Assembly: GCF_002834235.1 (NCBI RefSeq)
Contig: NZ_NNBY01000036.1
Location: forward strand, 186,001 to 250,000
Reading direction: 5' to 3'
Length of the DNA stretch: 64,000 nt
Source: Ruminococcus bromii
GTDB lineage: Bacteria; Bacillota; Clostridia; Oscillospirales; Acutalibacteraceae
The position numbers and the translations under genes are program-made. Positions 37,968 through 46,740 of this stretch are shown in pieces. Every line of letters starts with the position of its first letter. Position 1 is the stretch's first letter. The notes under the pieces were generated by a model. That model was not told where the DNA came from, ran no database searches, and worked only from the letters and a program-made list of their open reading frames with translations.

Positions 37968-38810
37968 TCAGTCGGTAATCAGTTTCTTCATGCTCTCCAT
38001 TTTCCGCTTGGCGGTTTCCTGCCGGAAGTTGTCGCCGGTAAAGCGTACCGGGACGCACATGGAAAGCAGGCGGTCATAAATCCGGGAATGGGCGGTGTCC
38101 TCCGGGTTGTGCAGGTCGTCCAGCGTAAGGTTGGTCGTGACGATCAGCGGCTTGCCGCTGCGGTAACGGCTGTCAATCACATTGAACACCTGTTCCAGCC
38201 CGTATTCCGTCCCGCGTTCCATGCCGAAGTCGTCAAGGATCAGCAGCGGATAACGACAAAGGCGGGAAATGTACTCGTTGCGCCCCTCAAAGCTGGCGGC
38301 AAGGTCATTGAGGATAAGAGCAAAGTTCGTCATGCGGACGGGGATTTCTTTCTCCATGAGGGCGTTTGCGATACAGCCTGCAAGGTAGCTTTTGCCGGTG
38401 CCTACGCCGCCCCAGAACAGGCAGCCGATATTGTCTGTCCGCATATCTTCCCAATGCTCCACATACCGGCGGGCAAGCCCGGTCTGCGGGTTCCTGCCGT
38501 TGTCGTTCTCGAAAGTCCAGTCCCGCATGGTGGGGTCGGTAAAGCCCCGGCGTTTCAGTTCTTCCACGGTGTCAAGGTGTCTGCGCCGCTTTTCGGCGGC
38601 TTCCCGTTCCTCGCGGGCGGTTCTCTGGCAGTCGCACTCTGCCGGGTGGCGGTCGCGCCCGAAGATAGCGGCCTTATCCGGCGCAAAATAGGCTTCTTTC
38701 GGCTTGCGGCACTTGCCGCAGTACAGTAAACCGTCCTCGCCGGTGTAGTCCTCCGGCTCCGGGATGGTGGTCGTCATATTCTCCAAAACCGCGTTGATTT
38801 CATTCTTCAT
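37968..38810 (-). CDS. DnaC-like helicase-loader ATPase (element B)
   Basis: 280 residues. An N-terminal zinc-ribbon-like part (LYCGKCRKPKEAY, CDCQRTAREER) is followed by an AAA+ domain with Walker A GGVGTGKSYLAG, Walker B LLILDDFGME, sensor TTNLTLDDL and SRIYDRLLSMC. This is the DnaC/IstB-type loader. Beside the RepA_N gene (4-base overlap, ATGA) it probably loads the host replicative helicase at the element's origin. Confidence 0.87.
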   Translation of the reverse strand: MKNEINAVLENMTTTIPEPEDYTGEDGLLYCGKCRKPKEAYFAPDKAAIFGRDRHPAECDCQRTAREEREAAEKRRRHLDTVEELKRRGFTDPTMRDWTFENDNGRNPQTGLARRYVEHWEDMRTDNIGCLFWGGVGTGKSYLAGCIANALMEKEIPVRMTNFALILNDLAASFEGRNEYISRLCRYPLLILDDFGMERGTEYGLEQVFNVIDSRYRSGKPLIVTTNLTLDDLHNPEDTAHSRIYDRLLSMCVPVRFTGDNFRQETAKRKMESMKKLITD

Positions 38811-39601
38811 AAACTCTCGCCCTCCTTGCATGAGTAGTCTGGTATGCCCTTTTTAGGGGCTTCCTTTTTGTCGTTCCCCGCCCATATCCGCAGGGCGGCG
38901 GCATAGTTCTGGTAGCTTTTCCCGTTGGCGGCAAGGTAGCGGCTCATTTCCTCGATGAACCGTTCCAGCCTGTCAGGGTACTCTGCCTGCAACTCGTCGT
39001 ATTCGGTCTGTGACAGAAAAATATTTCCATATCGGCCATAGGGCGCGGACGGCCCCCCACTCACTCCCTTTGTTTGGCTCTCTGTAAGGTTGTTTATAGT
39101 AGTTTGGTTAGGGGACGGTTTTCCGACCATCATAAGGTCGGTTTTCTGACCATCAGTAGGACGGTTTTCCGGCTCTATGAGGGGCGGACTTCCGGCCATC
39201 AGTTGGTCTGAAAACTGTACCTGTGGCACTGGCGGTACTTTGACATAAAGCCGGTTCGGTGCGGAGAAGCCGCCCCGTTCCCGTTCCAACAGCCCCGCCG
39301 TGTCCAGTTCATTAAGCGCCCCCTTGATGGTGGTGCTGCCTTTATCCAGTATTTCTGCTATCTCCGCGATGGGATAGATAATATAAATCCTGCCCTCGTC
39401 GTCCAGCCACTTGTTTTTCTGGGAGAGGGTGGAACGGTCTAACAGCAGCGAATACAGCAGCTTGGCGGTCTGTGAAATCTCCATTTTCAGCAGGAAACGG
39501 GGATACGGCAGATAGGCGGGCAGCCGCGTGTCTGCCCTGATATAATCAGCGATAGGATCACCTCCCTGTGTTCGGGTTGATTTTGGCGTATTGTCACGCA
39601 T
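38807..39601 (-). CDS. RepA_N-type replication initiator (element B)
   Basis: 264 residues from ATG 39601. The RepA_N core is clear: LPYPRFLLKMEISQTAKLLY, SLLLDRSTLSQKN, IIYPIAEIAEIL, STTIKGALNELDTAGL. A repetitive linker and a C-terminal domain ending DYSCKEGESL follow, shared with the initiator of C. A strong GGAGGTG sits near 39558-39564, before IADYIRAD, so translation may begin further in than the annotated ATG. Together with the DnaC-like protein it suggests B replicates when excised. Confidence 0.85.
   Translation of the reverse strand: MRDNTPKSTRTQGGDPIADYIRADTRLPAYLPYPRFLLKMEISQTAKLLYSLLLDRSTLSQKNKWLDDEGRIYIIYPIAEIAEILDKGSTTIKGALNELDTAGLLERERGGFSAPNRLYVKVPPVPQVQFSDQLMAGSPPLIEPENRPTDGQKTDLMMVGKPSPNQTTINNLTESQTKGVSGGPSAPYGRYGNIFLSQTEYDELQAEYPDRLERFIEEMSRYLAANGKSYQNYAAALRIWAGNDKKEAPKKGIPDYSCKEGESL
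39113..39215 (-). repeat. In-gene iteron-like repeats (putative oriV of element B)
   Basis: Four units of about 22-24 bases on the theme GGACGGTTTTCCGACCATCA (plus strand), plus a partial fifth, lie inside the linker-coding part of the RepA_N gene. RepA_N origins are known to sit inside rep at this place. The repeats differ at third-codon-like and other positions. Confidence 0.6.
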
Positions 39602-39673
39602 TAAAACGCCGTTTCCGGGGGAAAAGGATAAATGTATCGCGTACCCTTTGACACCCACGAAAAAAGCCTTGAT

Positions 39674-40060
39674 TTATGCGGGTTTGAAAGGCTCTAAAGC
39701 GTGACATCTCTGCCTTTGTTTCCGCTTTCTCTCGGCGGCTTTGATTTTCTTCATGCGCCCGGCGCAGTCGGGGCAGTATTTTCCCCGGTTGGATTTGGGG
39801 ACAAAGGCCGCCCCGCAGACGGCACACCGTTTCCGGCTTCCCCGGCACAAGAGGGCTGCGGCCAGCTCCCCGTCAAGGGGCAGGACAGCCACACGGAACC
39901 AGTGGCACATGAGGGAAAAGGAAATGCTCTGGACGCACACGCAAGGCTCCCCGTCGTCCAATAGCAGGCAGTTCCCCTCATCGTAGTTACAGCACTCATG
40001 TACCAGCCGCCGCGCCCGCCGGTGCTGGCGGTAGTCCATGTGGGGCAGGTTATCGCTCAT
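39674..40060 (-). CDS. Cysteine-rich VLP domain protein (element B)
   Basis: 128 residues: VHECCNYDEGNCLLLDDGEPC at the start, WFRVAVLPLDGELAAAL in the middle and a zinc-ribbon-like CAVCGAAF ... YCPDCAGR end with a basic tail. It is a clear relative of the last gene in C's transfer operon. AAAGGAGC precedes the ATG at 40060. It overlaps the relaxase gene by 11 bases. Confidence 0.8.
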   Translation of the reverse strand: MSDNLPHMDYRQHRRARRLVHECCNYDEGNCLLLDDGEPCVCVQSISFSLMCHWFRVAVLPLDGELAAALLCRGSRKRCAVCGAAFVPKSNRGKYCPDCAGRMKKIKAAERKRKQRQRCHALEPFKPA

Positions 40061-41684
40061 GGCTCTGCTCCTTTCTGCGGTGCGGCTCGTCCCGGCGCAA
40101 AATCTGGTCGATGTTCCGCTTGACGGTCTGCAACTCCTTGAACCGCTGTTTCTGTTCGTGATAGGTGTTATACAGGCCGTCTTTCTCGGAGATAAGCTGC
40201 TCGATCTCGTCCCGCAACGCTTTCCGGGCGGGCAGCTTGGTAATGCCATGCGCCTTGAAATACCGGGCTGCTGCGTCGGCTATGATAAAATCGCTCTCAT
40301 GGGCCTGCCGGTATGCGGCGCGGGCTTTCTCGGATTTCTGTGCCCGCAGCCCGTCGCGGGCGGCCTTGGTCTGGGCGTAGGCCAACACCTGCCGCTGCAA
40401 CTTCTTTTTCCCTTGCAGCTTCGTTTCCAGTGCTTTCAGTTCGCCGCTGGTCTGGCGCATTTTCTGATAGGCGGTGTCAACGGCGGCTTCTAACTGCTCC
40501 GGGGAAGTAAAGCCGTATTGCTGGTAGACGGACAGCGTTTTGGCGGCCTGCTTCAGATTGTGTATCTTCGCCCAGCGTTCATAGCCCCGGCCTTTGCCCT
40601 CGGCCATTTTCTGCTCAATGTCCACAAGCCGCTGCACTCCGTCCTGTTTCGGGGCGGCTATCTCGGCTCTGGCAACCTGCAAGCGGTCTTTTATGGTGCG
40701 TGGGGGATCGGGGGATCTGGCTGGCGCTTCGGCTGCTCTGGCGGCGTTTTGCTCTAAAACGGCAAAGACAGCGGCGCGGTCAAAATCGTCGCCCAGCTTC
40801 CGGGCGGTAATTGGCTTTGTCCTGTCCGGCGTGAGGTAGGAAAGCCGCCCCCGGCTCTCCTTGACGGTCACACCCTCCTGCAGCAACAGAGAGGAAAACT
40901 CGTCAAAGCTGGCGGCGGTGGCAAGGGCTTTCCGTAGGGTCTGCCGCAGCTTCTCCTTGTTCGTTTCAAACTTGGTCTGCCGGGGCGTGATACTATCGGC
41001 AATCATGGGGGCGTTCTGCTTGTCCAGCGCGGCCTGTCCCTTTTTCTGCGCCCAATACTCCCGGTCGGTGACGCGGTTCTTGCTGCCGTTCAAGAGGTCG
41101 ATTTGATAAAGCCCCTCCCGGTGGCACATCTCCATGACTTCGGATTTGAAGTAGCGCAGGGCAGCGTCGGTACATCGGTGCTTGCAGCCGACTTTCGTAT
41201 CGGCCGGCCTGTCCATGTAGGGCAGGAACGGCACTTCCTCAATCCGCAGGCTGTTTATGACGATATGCACATGAATGTTGCCGCTGTGGTTATGCCCGTC
41301 CGGGTGGGTGCAGACAAGGGCCTGGTGGCCGGGAAAATGCTCTTTACAGAATTGTTCCCCCAACGCCTGCGCCCGGTCTACGGTCAGGCCGTTGTCCGGC
41401 CCGTCCCGCGGGTCAAAGCTGATGATGTAGTGGTGGCTTTTCACATCTTCCCGCCGCTGGTTTTTCTGATAGCGGAGATTGGCCCGCATACACGCAACGG
41501 CAAAATCCTCCCCGTCGCAGTTCAGCGTGGACAGCCGGTAGTCCTCGCGGGGGATAAGCCTGCCGGTTTCATCAAGGACGGGCTTCATGGTAAACTCGTC
41601 ATGCTCAAAGAGAAGATATTGCTCGGCGGCTCCGTAGTCGGCGTTTTTAGAGTTGATATGCTTGAGTGTTGCCAACCGCGTCAC
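40050..41684 (-). CDS. Relaxase/mobilization nuclease (MOBP type) of element B
   Basis: 544 residues. The histidine cluster is at 127-140 (THPDGHNHSGNIHVHIVIN region), Tyr in DYGAAEQYLLF is a candidate nucleophile, and a long helical C-terminus with KQDGVQRLVDIEQKMAEGKG and coiled coils follows. It shares the AAKTL/IHNLKQAAKT segment with C's relaxase but is otherwise distinct. It mobilizes B, and probably adjacent DNA, through a conjugation channel supplied by another element such as C. Confidence 0.9.
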   Translation of the reverse strand: MTRLATLKHINSKNADYGAAEQYLLFEHDEFTMKPVLDETGRLIPREDYRLSTLNCDGEDFAVACMRANLRYQKNQRREDVKSHHYIISFDPRDGPDNGLTVDRAQALGEQFCKEHFPGHQALVCTHPDGHNHSGNIHVHIVINSLRIEEVPFLPYMDRPADTKVGCKHRCTDAALRYFKSEVMEMCHREGLYQIDLLNGSKNRVTDREYWAQKKGQAALDKQNAPMIADSITPRQTKFETNKEKLRQTLRKALATAASFDEFSSLLLQEGVTVKESRGRLSYLTPDRTKPITARKLGDDFDRAAVFAVLEQNAARAAEAPARSPDPPRTIKDRLQVARAEIAAPKQDGVQRLVDIEQKMAEGKGRGYERWAKIHNLKQAAKTLSVYQQYGFTSPEQLEAAVDTAYQKMRQTSGELKALETKLQGKKKLQRQVLAYAQTKAARDGLRAQKSEKARAAYRQAHESDFIIADAAARYFKAHGITKLPARKALRDEIEQLISEKDGLYNTYHEQKQRFKELQTVKRNIDQILRRDEPHRRKEQSHER

Positions 41685-42045
41685 CTACTTTCTTGAGGAC
41701 TTCATACTTGAGGACGGCAAGGTCGGATATGGCGGCGCGTACCTCGCCGGAAAGGGTGTTGTAGGGTACGCCGTATTCGTTCAGATACCGGGCCATCTGA
41801 TTGAGGTTGCCGCCGATCCTGCCGTACTCGGCTGTCAGCTTCCCGACAGCGGAAAGCAACTCGTCATTGACCGACGACACATGGACAACCGGGCGTATGG
41901 TCGCCCGCCGTATCGCCTGCCGGAGAAATTCGGACTGGCTGATACCATAGGGCGCAAGCCGCGCTGTGAAGTCGGCATACTCATCTTCGGACAGCCGGGT
42001 TTTCACAACGCGGCTGCGGTGGGGCGTGTTGTATTTCTTTCGCAT
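41647..42045 (-). CDS. mobC: MobC relaxosome protein of element B
   Basis: 132 residues: RSRVVKTRLSEDEYADFTARL (ribbon-helix-helix type), YGISQSEFLRQAIRRA and the MobC signature RIGGNLNQMARYLNEYG. AAAGGAGGTC precedes the ATG at 42045. It overlaps the relaxase by 38 bases, as in element C. Confidence 0.9.
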   Translation of the reverse strand: MRKKYNTPHRSRVVKTRLSEDEYADFTARLAPYGISQSEFLRQAIRRATIRPVVHVSSVNDELLSAVGKLTAEYGRIGGNLNQMARYLNEYGVPYNTLSGEVRAAISDLAVLKYEVLKKVGDAVGNTQAYQL

Positions 42046-42084
42046 GGTGTGACCTCCTTTCTCGCCCGTAAGGGCGCATGAGCA

Positions 42085-42135
42085 GGGTTTGGGGAAGGCA
42101 CTCCCCAACAAGTTTCCCGCGAGGGGCAAAACTGC
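42085..42135. other. oriT: oriT-like region of element B
   Basis: GGGTTTGGGGAAGGCACTCC begins a region with the inverted arms TTGGGGA / TCCCCAA, followed by ACAAG, 40 bases upstream of mobC. The same arrangement (GGGTTTGGGA..TCCCAACAAG) lies upstream of C's mobC. The remaining bases to 42473 show no gene. Confidence 0.65.
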
Positions 42136-42473
42136 AGAATTGCGGATTTTGGCACCGTGGTAGAAACTTGCTCTCCGTGACTGCAAACTTTCTCTCACTT
42201 CCGTCCGCCACTTTTTTGGAAAACTGCAACCACAAAAGTTTGTTTCTCTTTTTCTGCTACTACTAATCCTGTAAAGGGCATTCCTGCCCGCTTTCGCTAA
42301 AATGACACCGGACGCAGTGGTTTCTACCCGGTGTTGGAGAAATCCTTTCTCTTTGCCCTCTACTACGGGTAAATGCTCCAAATGCCAAACACCAGGGCAG
42401 AAAAATTCCCTCCTCGCTTACTACTACAACCGGCAGGGGGCAAAATGGCCGGGAGCGGAGCCGGACAACAAAA

Positions 42474-42507
42474 AAAGCAGTAAATCTTTTTCAAGACTTA
42501 CTGCTTT
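42474..42507 (-). terminator. Terminator after the B sigma-factor operon
   Basis: Stem AAAGCAGTAAATCTT / AAGACTTACTGCTTT with a 4-base loop; on the minus strand it is followed by TTTTTTG. It lies 36 bases downstream of the small HTH gene stop. Confidence 0.8.
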
Positions 42508-42542
42508 CGCTGGCCGCGTCGGTGGCGGCTGGTATTCAGTTT

Positions 42543-42755
42543 TTATGACTTGTCCGGTGGTTCGTCAAGCCGGAACTTGAATTGACAGTCAATTAACCGC
42601 TGCTTTACATAGTCCTCCACCTCGGCGTTGACCTGCCCGTTCACTTTTGAGAAATAGCGGATATATCCGGCGTAGTGGAGCAGGACAGCGTTCACGGCTT
42701 CTGGGTCGCCCTCACGGGCTTTGAGGATTGTTTCATAGGGGAGAAGTCTACTCAT
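42543..42755 (-). CDS. Small helix-turn-helix partner of the sigma factor (element B)
   Basis: 70 residues: LLPYETILKAREGDPEAVNAVLLHYAGYIRYFS and VEDYVKQRLIDCQFKF, matching the small protein that follows sigma factors in such elements. It overlaps the sigma gene by 8 bases. Confidence 0.8.
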   Translation of the reverse strand: MSRLLPYETILKAREGDPEAVNAVLLHYAGYIRYFSKVNGQVNAEVEDYVKQRLIDCQFKFRLDEPPDKS

Positions 42756-43170
42756 ACCGGCTCACCCCCATTTCTTCGCGTAGCCGCTGCAAGGCAAGCT
42801 GGATATGCCGCCCCGCTGTGCTGCGTGACCGGCCAATACACGCGCCGATCACGCGCTGCGGCTGGCGCAGAAAGTAATAGCGCAGGATTTCTTCCCGCGT
42901 CTGCTCCGGCAAAACAGAGATCGCGTCGGCAAGGGCGGCGTTGCAGAGCAGGACGGTCTGACCGCAGACGGTAAATGGGTATTCCTCGTCCGGCTCCGAC
43001 GCGGCAAACTGGACAAACTTCTCGTTCATCAGATAGTCAAGGGAAACTTGCCGTTCCCATTGCCGTTTAAGCTTCAAAATCTTGTCCAAGGCGGCACAGC
43101 GGATAACAGTCTTGCAAAAGGCGTTGTACCTGCGCTGGATATATTCTTGATAGGCTATCTGGTCGGTCAT
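42748..43170 (-). CDS. Sigma-70-like regulator of element B
   Basis: 140 residues. The C-terminal region 4 is SVLPEQTREEILRYYFLRQPQRVIGACIG followed by RSRSTAGRHIQLALQRLREEM. AAAGGGG precedes the ATG at 43170. It probably directs transcription of element functions; it is diverged from its counterpart in C, so cross-control is uncertain. Confidence 0.82.
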   Translation of the reverse strand: MTDQIAYQEYIQRRYNAFCKTVIRCAALDKILKLKRQWERQVSLDYLMNEKFVQFAASEPDEEYPFTVCGQTVLLCNAALADAISVLPEQTREEILRYYFLRQPQRVIGACIGRSRSTAGRHIQLALQRLREEMGVSRYE

Positions 43171-43341
43171 GGAAATTCCCCTTTCTGAATAATAGTGCGG
43201 GGCGGTGGCACTTCTTGCTGTCGCCCCTTGATTGCCTACCAGCAAAGGCGGGCGGGGCTGTCAACGGCTGCGCATATGCGCCGTTCATCTTGACCGTTGA
43301 CTGGCTCGGCTGGGTTTGCTATTTACCCGACAAACTTGAAT

Positions 43342-44109
43342 TTATTTTAAGCTATCACGTTTTACCTTCTTAAGCCTTACTATCATTACCATAGGAATTT
43401 CTTTGTTGGTTTTAAAACATTCTTCATAAAATCCATCAATGACAAATCCAGCTCTAAAACAAAGGTTAAAAATATCTTGTATGGAACGATGATAATAAAT
43501 CTGCTCTTTCGGTTGCCCTTCAATCGCTATATCATAGTAACTGTGCGGTGTCATATATTTTTCAGTCAACGTGACAAAACAAGGGTGTTGCGTTGCAAAG
43601 ACAAAAATTCCGCTTTCCTGCAACAGTTCATAAACAGCCATAAGAAGTGGTTCAATATCCGTAATATCCATAATTGCCATATTAGAAACTGCTTTCGTAA
43701 AGGCTCGATTTCTTTTTAATTCTAATATACTTTTTCTATCGGTCGCATCCGCCACACAAAATTCAATTTGTTTTGCATATTGTGATTGCCGTCTTTTAGC
43801 CAATTCTATCATTTTTTTGCTGTAATCAAAAGCGACAACCGAAGCGCCTCTTTGTGCAAGATACGAAGAATAATTTCCATTGCCACACGCAATATCCAAA
43901 ATGTAATCCGCAGGATTAGGAGATAGAAGTTCCGTTACTTTGGGACGCACTACCTCTCTGTGAAATTCATTAGATTCGTCACCCATTGCATTATCCCAAA
44001 ATTGTGCGTTCTCCTCCCAGATTTTTTTACTTTCCTCTGTTCCCATGTTCTCTCCCACTCCCCAAATTTGCTTTTTTGCTTCCATTAAATCTTCCTTACT
44101 ATATTCCAT
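43342..44109 (-). CDS. Class I SAM-dependent methyltransferase downstream of tet(W)
   Basis: 255 residues. The SAM-binding motif is LDIACGNGNYSSYLAQ, followed by VVAFDYSKKMIELAKR, VADATD and TKAVSNMAIMDITD, the Rossmann methyltransferase series of the UbiE/ubiquinone type. The substrate is unknown. It is clearly AT-richer than tet(W), 50 bases downstream of it and in the same direction, so tet(W) transcripts may reach it. A tet(W)-methyltransferase pairing recurs in gut bacteria to my knowledge, but no resistance role is established. Confidence 0.8.
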   Translation of the reverse strand: MEYSKEDLMEAKKQIWGVGENMGTEESKKIWEENAQFWDNAMGDESNEFHREVVRPKVTELLSPNPADYILDIACGNGNYSSYLAQRGASVVAFDYSKKMIELAKRRQSQYAKQIEFCVADATDRKSILELKRNRAFTKAVSNMAIMDITDIEPLLMAVYELLQESGIFVFATQHPCFVTLTEKYMTPHSYYDIAIEGQPKEQIYYHRSIQDIFNLCFRAGFVIDGFYEECFKTNKEIPMVMIVRLKKVKRDSLK

Positions 44110-44159
44110 TGTTACCCTCCATAACTTCTGATTGTTGCCGTCTTGACGATTATGTATCT

Positions 44160-46079
44160 TTACATTACCTTCTGAAACATATGGCGCACCTTGTCCAGGC
44201 GGCTGTTTGGACGGCGGGGCTGGATGACCGGCTGACCGACAGCGGCCTGATATCCTTTCAGCTCTGTAAGGCATACGCTCCGCCCGTTGGTGTAAAAGGC
44301 CAGATCAGTACGGTATGCCTGTATACAGCGGGCGGGAATCTCGCCAGTAAAGACAACTTCATCCTTTTTTACCTGGGCCGTTTCGATGGTGGCACAGTAT
44401 TTCGGTGCATCATGATAAGCCCTGGAAAGGTATTCCTGGGGCGCATAGAGGATGAAGGAGAGATAAGGTTCCAGCAGCTGCGTCCCCGATTCCTTCAATG
44501 CCTGTTCCAATACAATCGGGGCCAATGAGCGGAAGTCCGCCGGCGTGCTGACCGGACTGTAATAAAGCCCGTATTCAAAGCAAATCTTACAGTCCGTTAC
44601 GTTCCAGCCGAACAAGCCCTGCTCCAGCCCGTAACGGATACCATCCCTGACAGCGTTTTGAAAACTCTGGTTCAAGTATCCCAGCGAAACCCGGCTCTCG
44701 TATTGTACACCGGAGCCAAGCGAGAGTGGTGTAACAGACAGTCCTATGGATGCCCAAAACGGGTTGGGCGGCACCTCGATATGGATGGTGTGGCTGGCTG
44801 CTTTGAGCGGCCGCTCCATATAAATGACGGAGGGTTCCTTTACCACTGTTTCAAGCTTGTATTTTTCCGACAGCAAAGCGGAAACAACCTCCAACTGCAC
44901 CCGGCCCAAAAAAGAAAGAATGATCTCATGGGTGATGGAATCCACTTCGCAACGCAAAAGCGGGTCAGTATCCGCAAGTTGCGTAAGAGCGTCCAGCAGC
45001 CGTTCTCTTTGCGCTGCCGTTTTCGGCGCAATCGTCGTCCGCAGCATGGGGAGGGGGTCCTCGCGCCACCTTTTACGAGGGAGCCGGGTTTGGTCCCCTA
45101 ATACATCGTTTAACCTCACGCTGTCGCTGGGAAGGATAACAATTTCACCCTGATAAGCGGTGTCTGTCCGAACAATTTCCCCTTTGGATGGAATACGCAT
45201 CTCTGTGATTTTCAGCTTTTCTCTCCCGGCCAGGGCCACCGTATCCCGCAGGCGCAGCGTTCCGCTGTATAACCGTAGATAGACACGCCGCTGGCCGCAA
45301 TCGGTGTACTCAACCTTGAAAACGCTGCCGCATAGGGCGGCGCCCCCCTGTTCCCCAATCGGTTGGAACAGCCCTGTCACCGCATCCATCAACGGTTGAA
45401 TGCCAAGGCCATTTTTGGCGCTGCCATGATAGACTGGGAACAGGGAGGCGTCTTGAACCCGCTGCTGTTCCTCCCGCGCAAGTTTTTCCCGGCTGATTGG
45501 TTCTCCTGCGATATACTTTTCCAATAATTCATCGTTATTTTCGATGACCGCATCCCATGCTTCTATGTCGGTATTTTCCTCCAGGACTATTTCCGGGGAC
45601 AGCGACACCGTCTGCTTGATGATAATATCGGCGGAGAGCTTATCCCGAACAGACTGAACCACGCTCTGCAAATCAACGCCAGCCTGGTCGATCTTGTTGA
45701 TAAAGATAACGGTGGGAATGTTCATTTTCCGCAGGGCATGGAACAGAATACGGGTCTGGGCCTGCACGCCATCTTTAGCGGAGATCACCAAGATGGCCCC
45801 ATCTAAAACAGCCAAAGAGCGGTACACCTCCGCCAAAAAATCCATGTGGCCGGGCGTATCCACAATGTTAACTTTACATCTGTGCCACTGGAAGGAAGTG
45901 ACTGCCGCTTGAATGGTAATCCCACGCTGCCGCTCCAAAAACATGGTGTCCGTCCTCGTTGTCCCTTTTTCGACGCTCCCCGGTTCTGAAATGGCTCCGC
46001 TGGCATATAGCAGGCTCTCCGTCAAGGTCGTCTTTCCAGCGTCTACATGGGCAAGAATTCCAATATTGATTATTTTCAT
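44160..46079 (-). CDS. tet(W): Tetracycline resistance ribosomal protection protein Tet(W)
   Basis: 639 residues, the Tet(W) length. This EF-G-like GTPase has G1 AHVDAGKT (10-17), G2 RGITIQ, G3 DTPGH and G4 NKID (about 128-131), and the C-terminal domain IV-V with [15 protein letters not shown]. It binds tetracycline-stalled ribosomes and releases the drug. The N-terminus [17 protein letters not shown] and [13 protein letters not shown]-like region match Tet(W) rather than Tet(O) or Tet(M); no mosaic joint is evident by eye. GGGAGGA precedes the ATG. Its leader shows attenuation features. Confidence 0.95.
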   Translation of the reverse strand: MKIINIGILAHVDAGKTTLTESLLYASGAISEPGSVEKGTTRTDTMFLERQRGITIQAAVTSFQWHRCKVNIVDTPGHMDFLAEVYRSLAVLDGAILVISAKDGVQAQTRILFHALRKMNIPTVIFINKIDQAGVDLQSVVQSVRDKLSADIIIKQTVSLSPEIVLEENTDIEAWDAVIENNDELLEKYIAGEPISREKLAREEQQRVQDASLFPVYHGSAKNGLGIQPLMDAVTGLFQPIGEQGGAALCGSVFKVEYTDCGQRRVYLRLYSGTLRLRDTVALAGREKLKITEMRIPSKGEIVRTDTAYQGEIVILPSDSVRLNDVLGDQTRLPRKRWREDPLPMLRTTIAPKTAAQRERLLDALTQLADTDPLLRCEVDSITHEIILSFLGRVQLEVVSALLSEKYKLETVVKEPSVIYMERPLKAASHTIHIEVPPNPFWASIGLSVTPLSLGSGVQYESRVSLGYLNQSFQNAVRDGIRYGLEQGLFGWNVTDCKICFEYGLYYSPVSTPADFRSLAPIVLEQALKESGTQLLEPYLSFILYAPQEYLSRAYHDAPKYCATIETAQVKKDEVVFTGEIPARCIQAYRTDLAFYTNGRSVCLTELKGYQAAVGQPVIQPRRPNSRLDKVRHMFQKVM

Positions 46080-46117
46080 GTGATTGTCCTCCCTTTACAG
46101 CCCCAAAGGGCATAAAA

Positions 46118-46152
46118 ATCCCCAGCAGTAAAATACTTTTACCACTGGGGAT
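46118..46152 (-). terminator. tet(W) attenuator hairpin
   Basis: ATCCCCAGTGGTAAAAGT pairs with ATTTTACTGCTGGGGAT on the minus strand and runs into TTTTTATG, an intrinsic terminator overlapping the end of the leader-peptide frame. The same layout controls tet(M). Confidence 0.85.
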
Positions 46153-46183
46153 TATAAGTTGCGGACATACACATATACAGCAT
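46139..46183 (-). CDS. tet(W) leader peptide
   Basis: Fourteen residues, MLYMCMSATYNPQW, ending within the 5' arm of the attenuator hairpin. Ribosome progress through it decides whether the terminator forms, by analogy with tet(M). Confidence 0.75.
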   Translation of the reverse strand: MLYMCMSATYNPQW

Positions 46184-46189
46184 ACACCT

Positions 46190-46340
46190 GTTTGTGATTG
46201 CTGTTTTTGGGGATATGTCAAAATTGATAAGGCAAAAGTATTCTTAAATTGGGTACAAAAAACTAAGCCCCTACAAAAGGAGCTATCATAATCCTTTGTT
46301 CCCACTATTTGATTATAGTTTTATTTAAGAATACCTTGCC
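46190..46340 (-). promoter_or_regulatory. tet(W) promoter and upstream pairing region
   Basis: The minus strand carries TATAAT (46317-46312) as a -10 and two mutually complementary segments, GGCAAGGTATTCTT (about 46326-46340) and AAGAATACTTTTGCC (about 46222-46236), as in the tet(M) upstream region. Confidence 0.65.
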
Positions 46341-46368
46341 GCATATTTTTTACTCCTTTTCTGGATTA

Positions 46369-46546
46369 AATCATTGTATCACATCAGTTTTAGGAAAGCA
46401 AGTACCTAAAAGAAATTTTTCTTCCCCTTATATGTAACAATCATACCGGCTTCCTAGAATCATTGTATCACATCAGTTTTAGGAAAGCAAGTACCTAAAA
46501 GAAATTTTTCTTCCCCTTATATGTAACAATCATACCGGCTTCCTAG
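46369..46546. repeat. Perfect tandem duplication of 89 bp upstream of tet(W)
   Basis: 46369-46457 and 46458-46546 are identical 89-base units starting AATCATTGTATCACATCAG. Perfect identity means a recent duplication or a homogenised one. It lies upstream of the tet(W) -10 and may carry a promoter or regulatory element in two doses. Confidence 0.9.
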
Positions 46547-46580
46547 CGTTCAGAATGTTTTCTGCTGTCTGCTGTGGTGT

Positions 46581-46602
46581 TTGGTTGGAATTGTCCAACC
46601 AA
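46581..46602. repeat. Short hairpin near the right end of B
   Basis: TTGGTTGGA and TCCAACCAA form a perfect 9-base stem with a 4-base loop. No T tract follows. Possibly a remnant regulatory or recombination site. Confidence 0.5.
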
Positions 46603-46694
46603 AAGCCGATCCGTGGTGTTGTCTGCATTTTACTAAATACAAATTCAATGTATACAGAAAGATATAAGGAGTGGGAGGGATTCCGCCGTAGTTG

Positions 46695-46740
46695 GCATTG
46701 TAGGAAAATCCAAAAGTTTAGATTTTCCCACAATGCTTAT
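46695..46740. repeat. Right end of element B with paired inverted arms and core
   Basis: GCATTGTAGGAAAATC (46695-46710) and GATTTTCCCACAATGC (46721-46736) are inverted repeats with one mismatch in 16. The outer arm runs into the shared TGCTTAT (46734-46740). This matches the paired-arm design at the right end of C and is likely where B's recombinase binds. Confidence 0.78.

Noticed and set aside
44160-46079. A mosaic tet(O/W) gene
   Set aside because: By eye the whole protein reads as Tet(W), with no block switching to Tet(O)-type residues.
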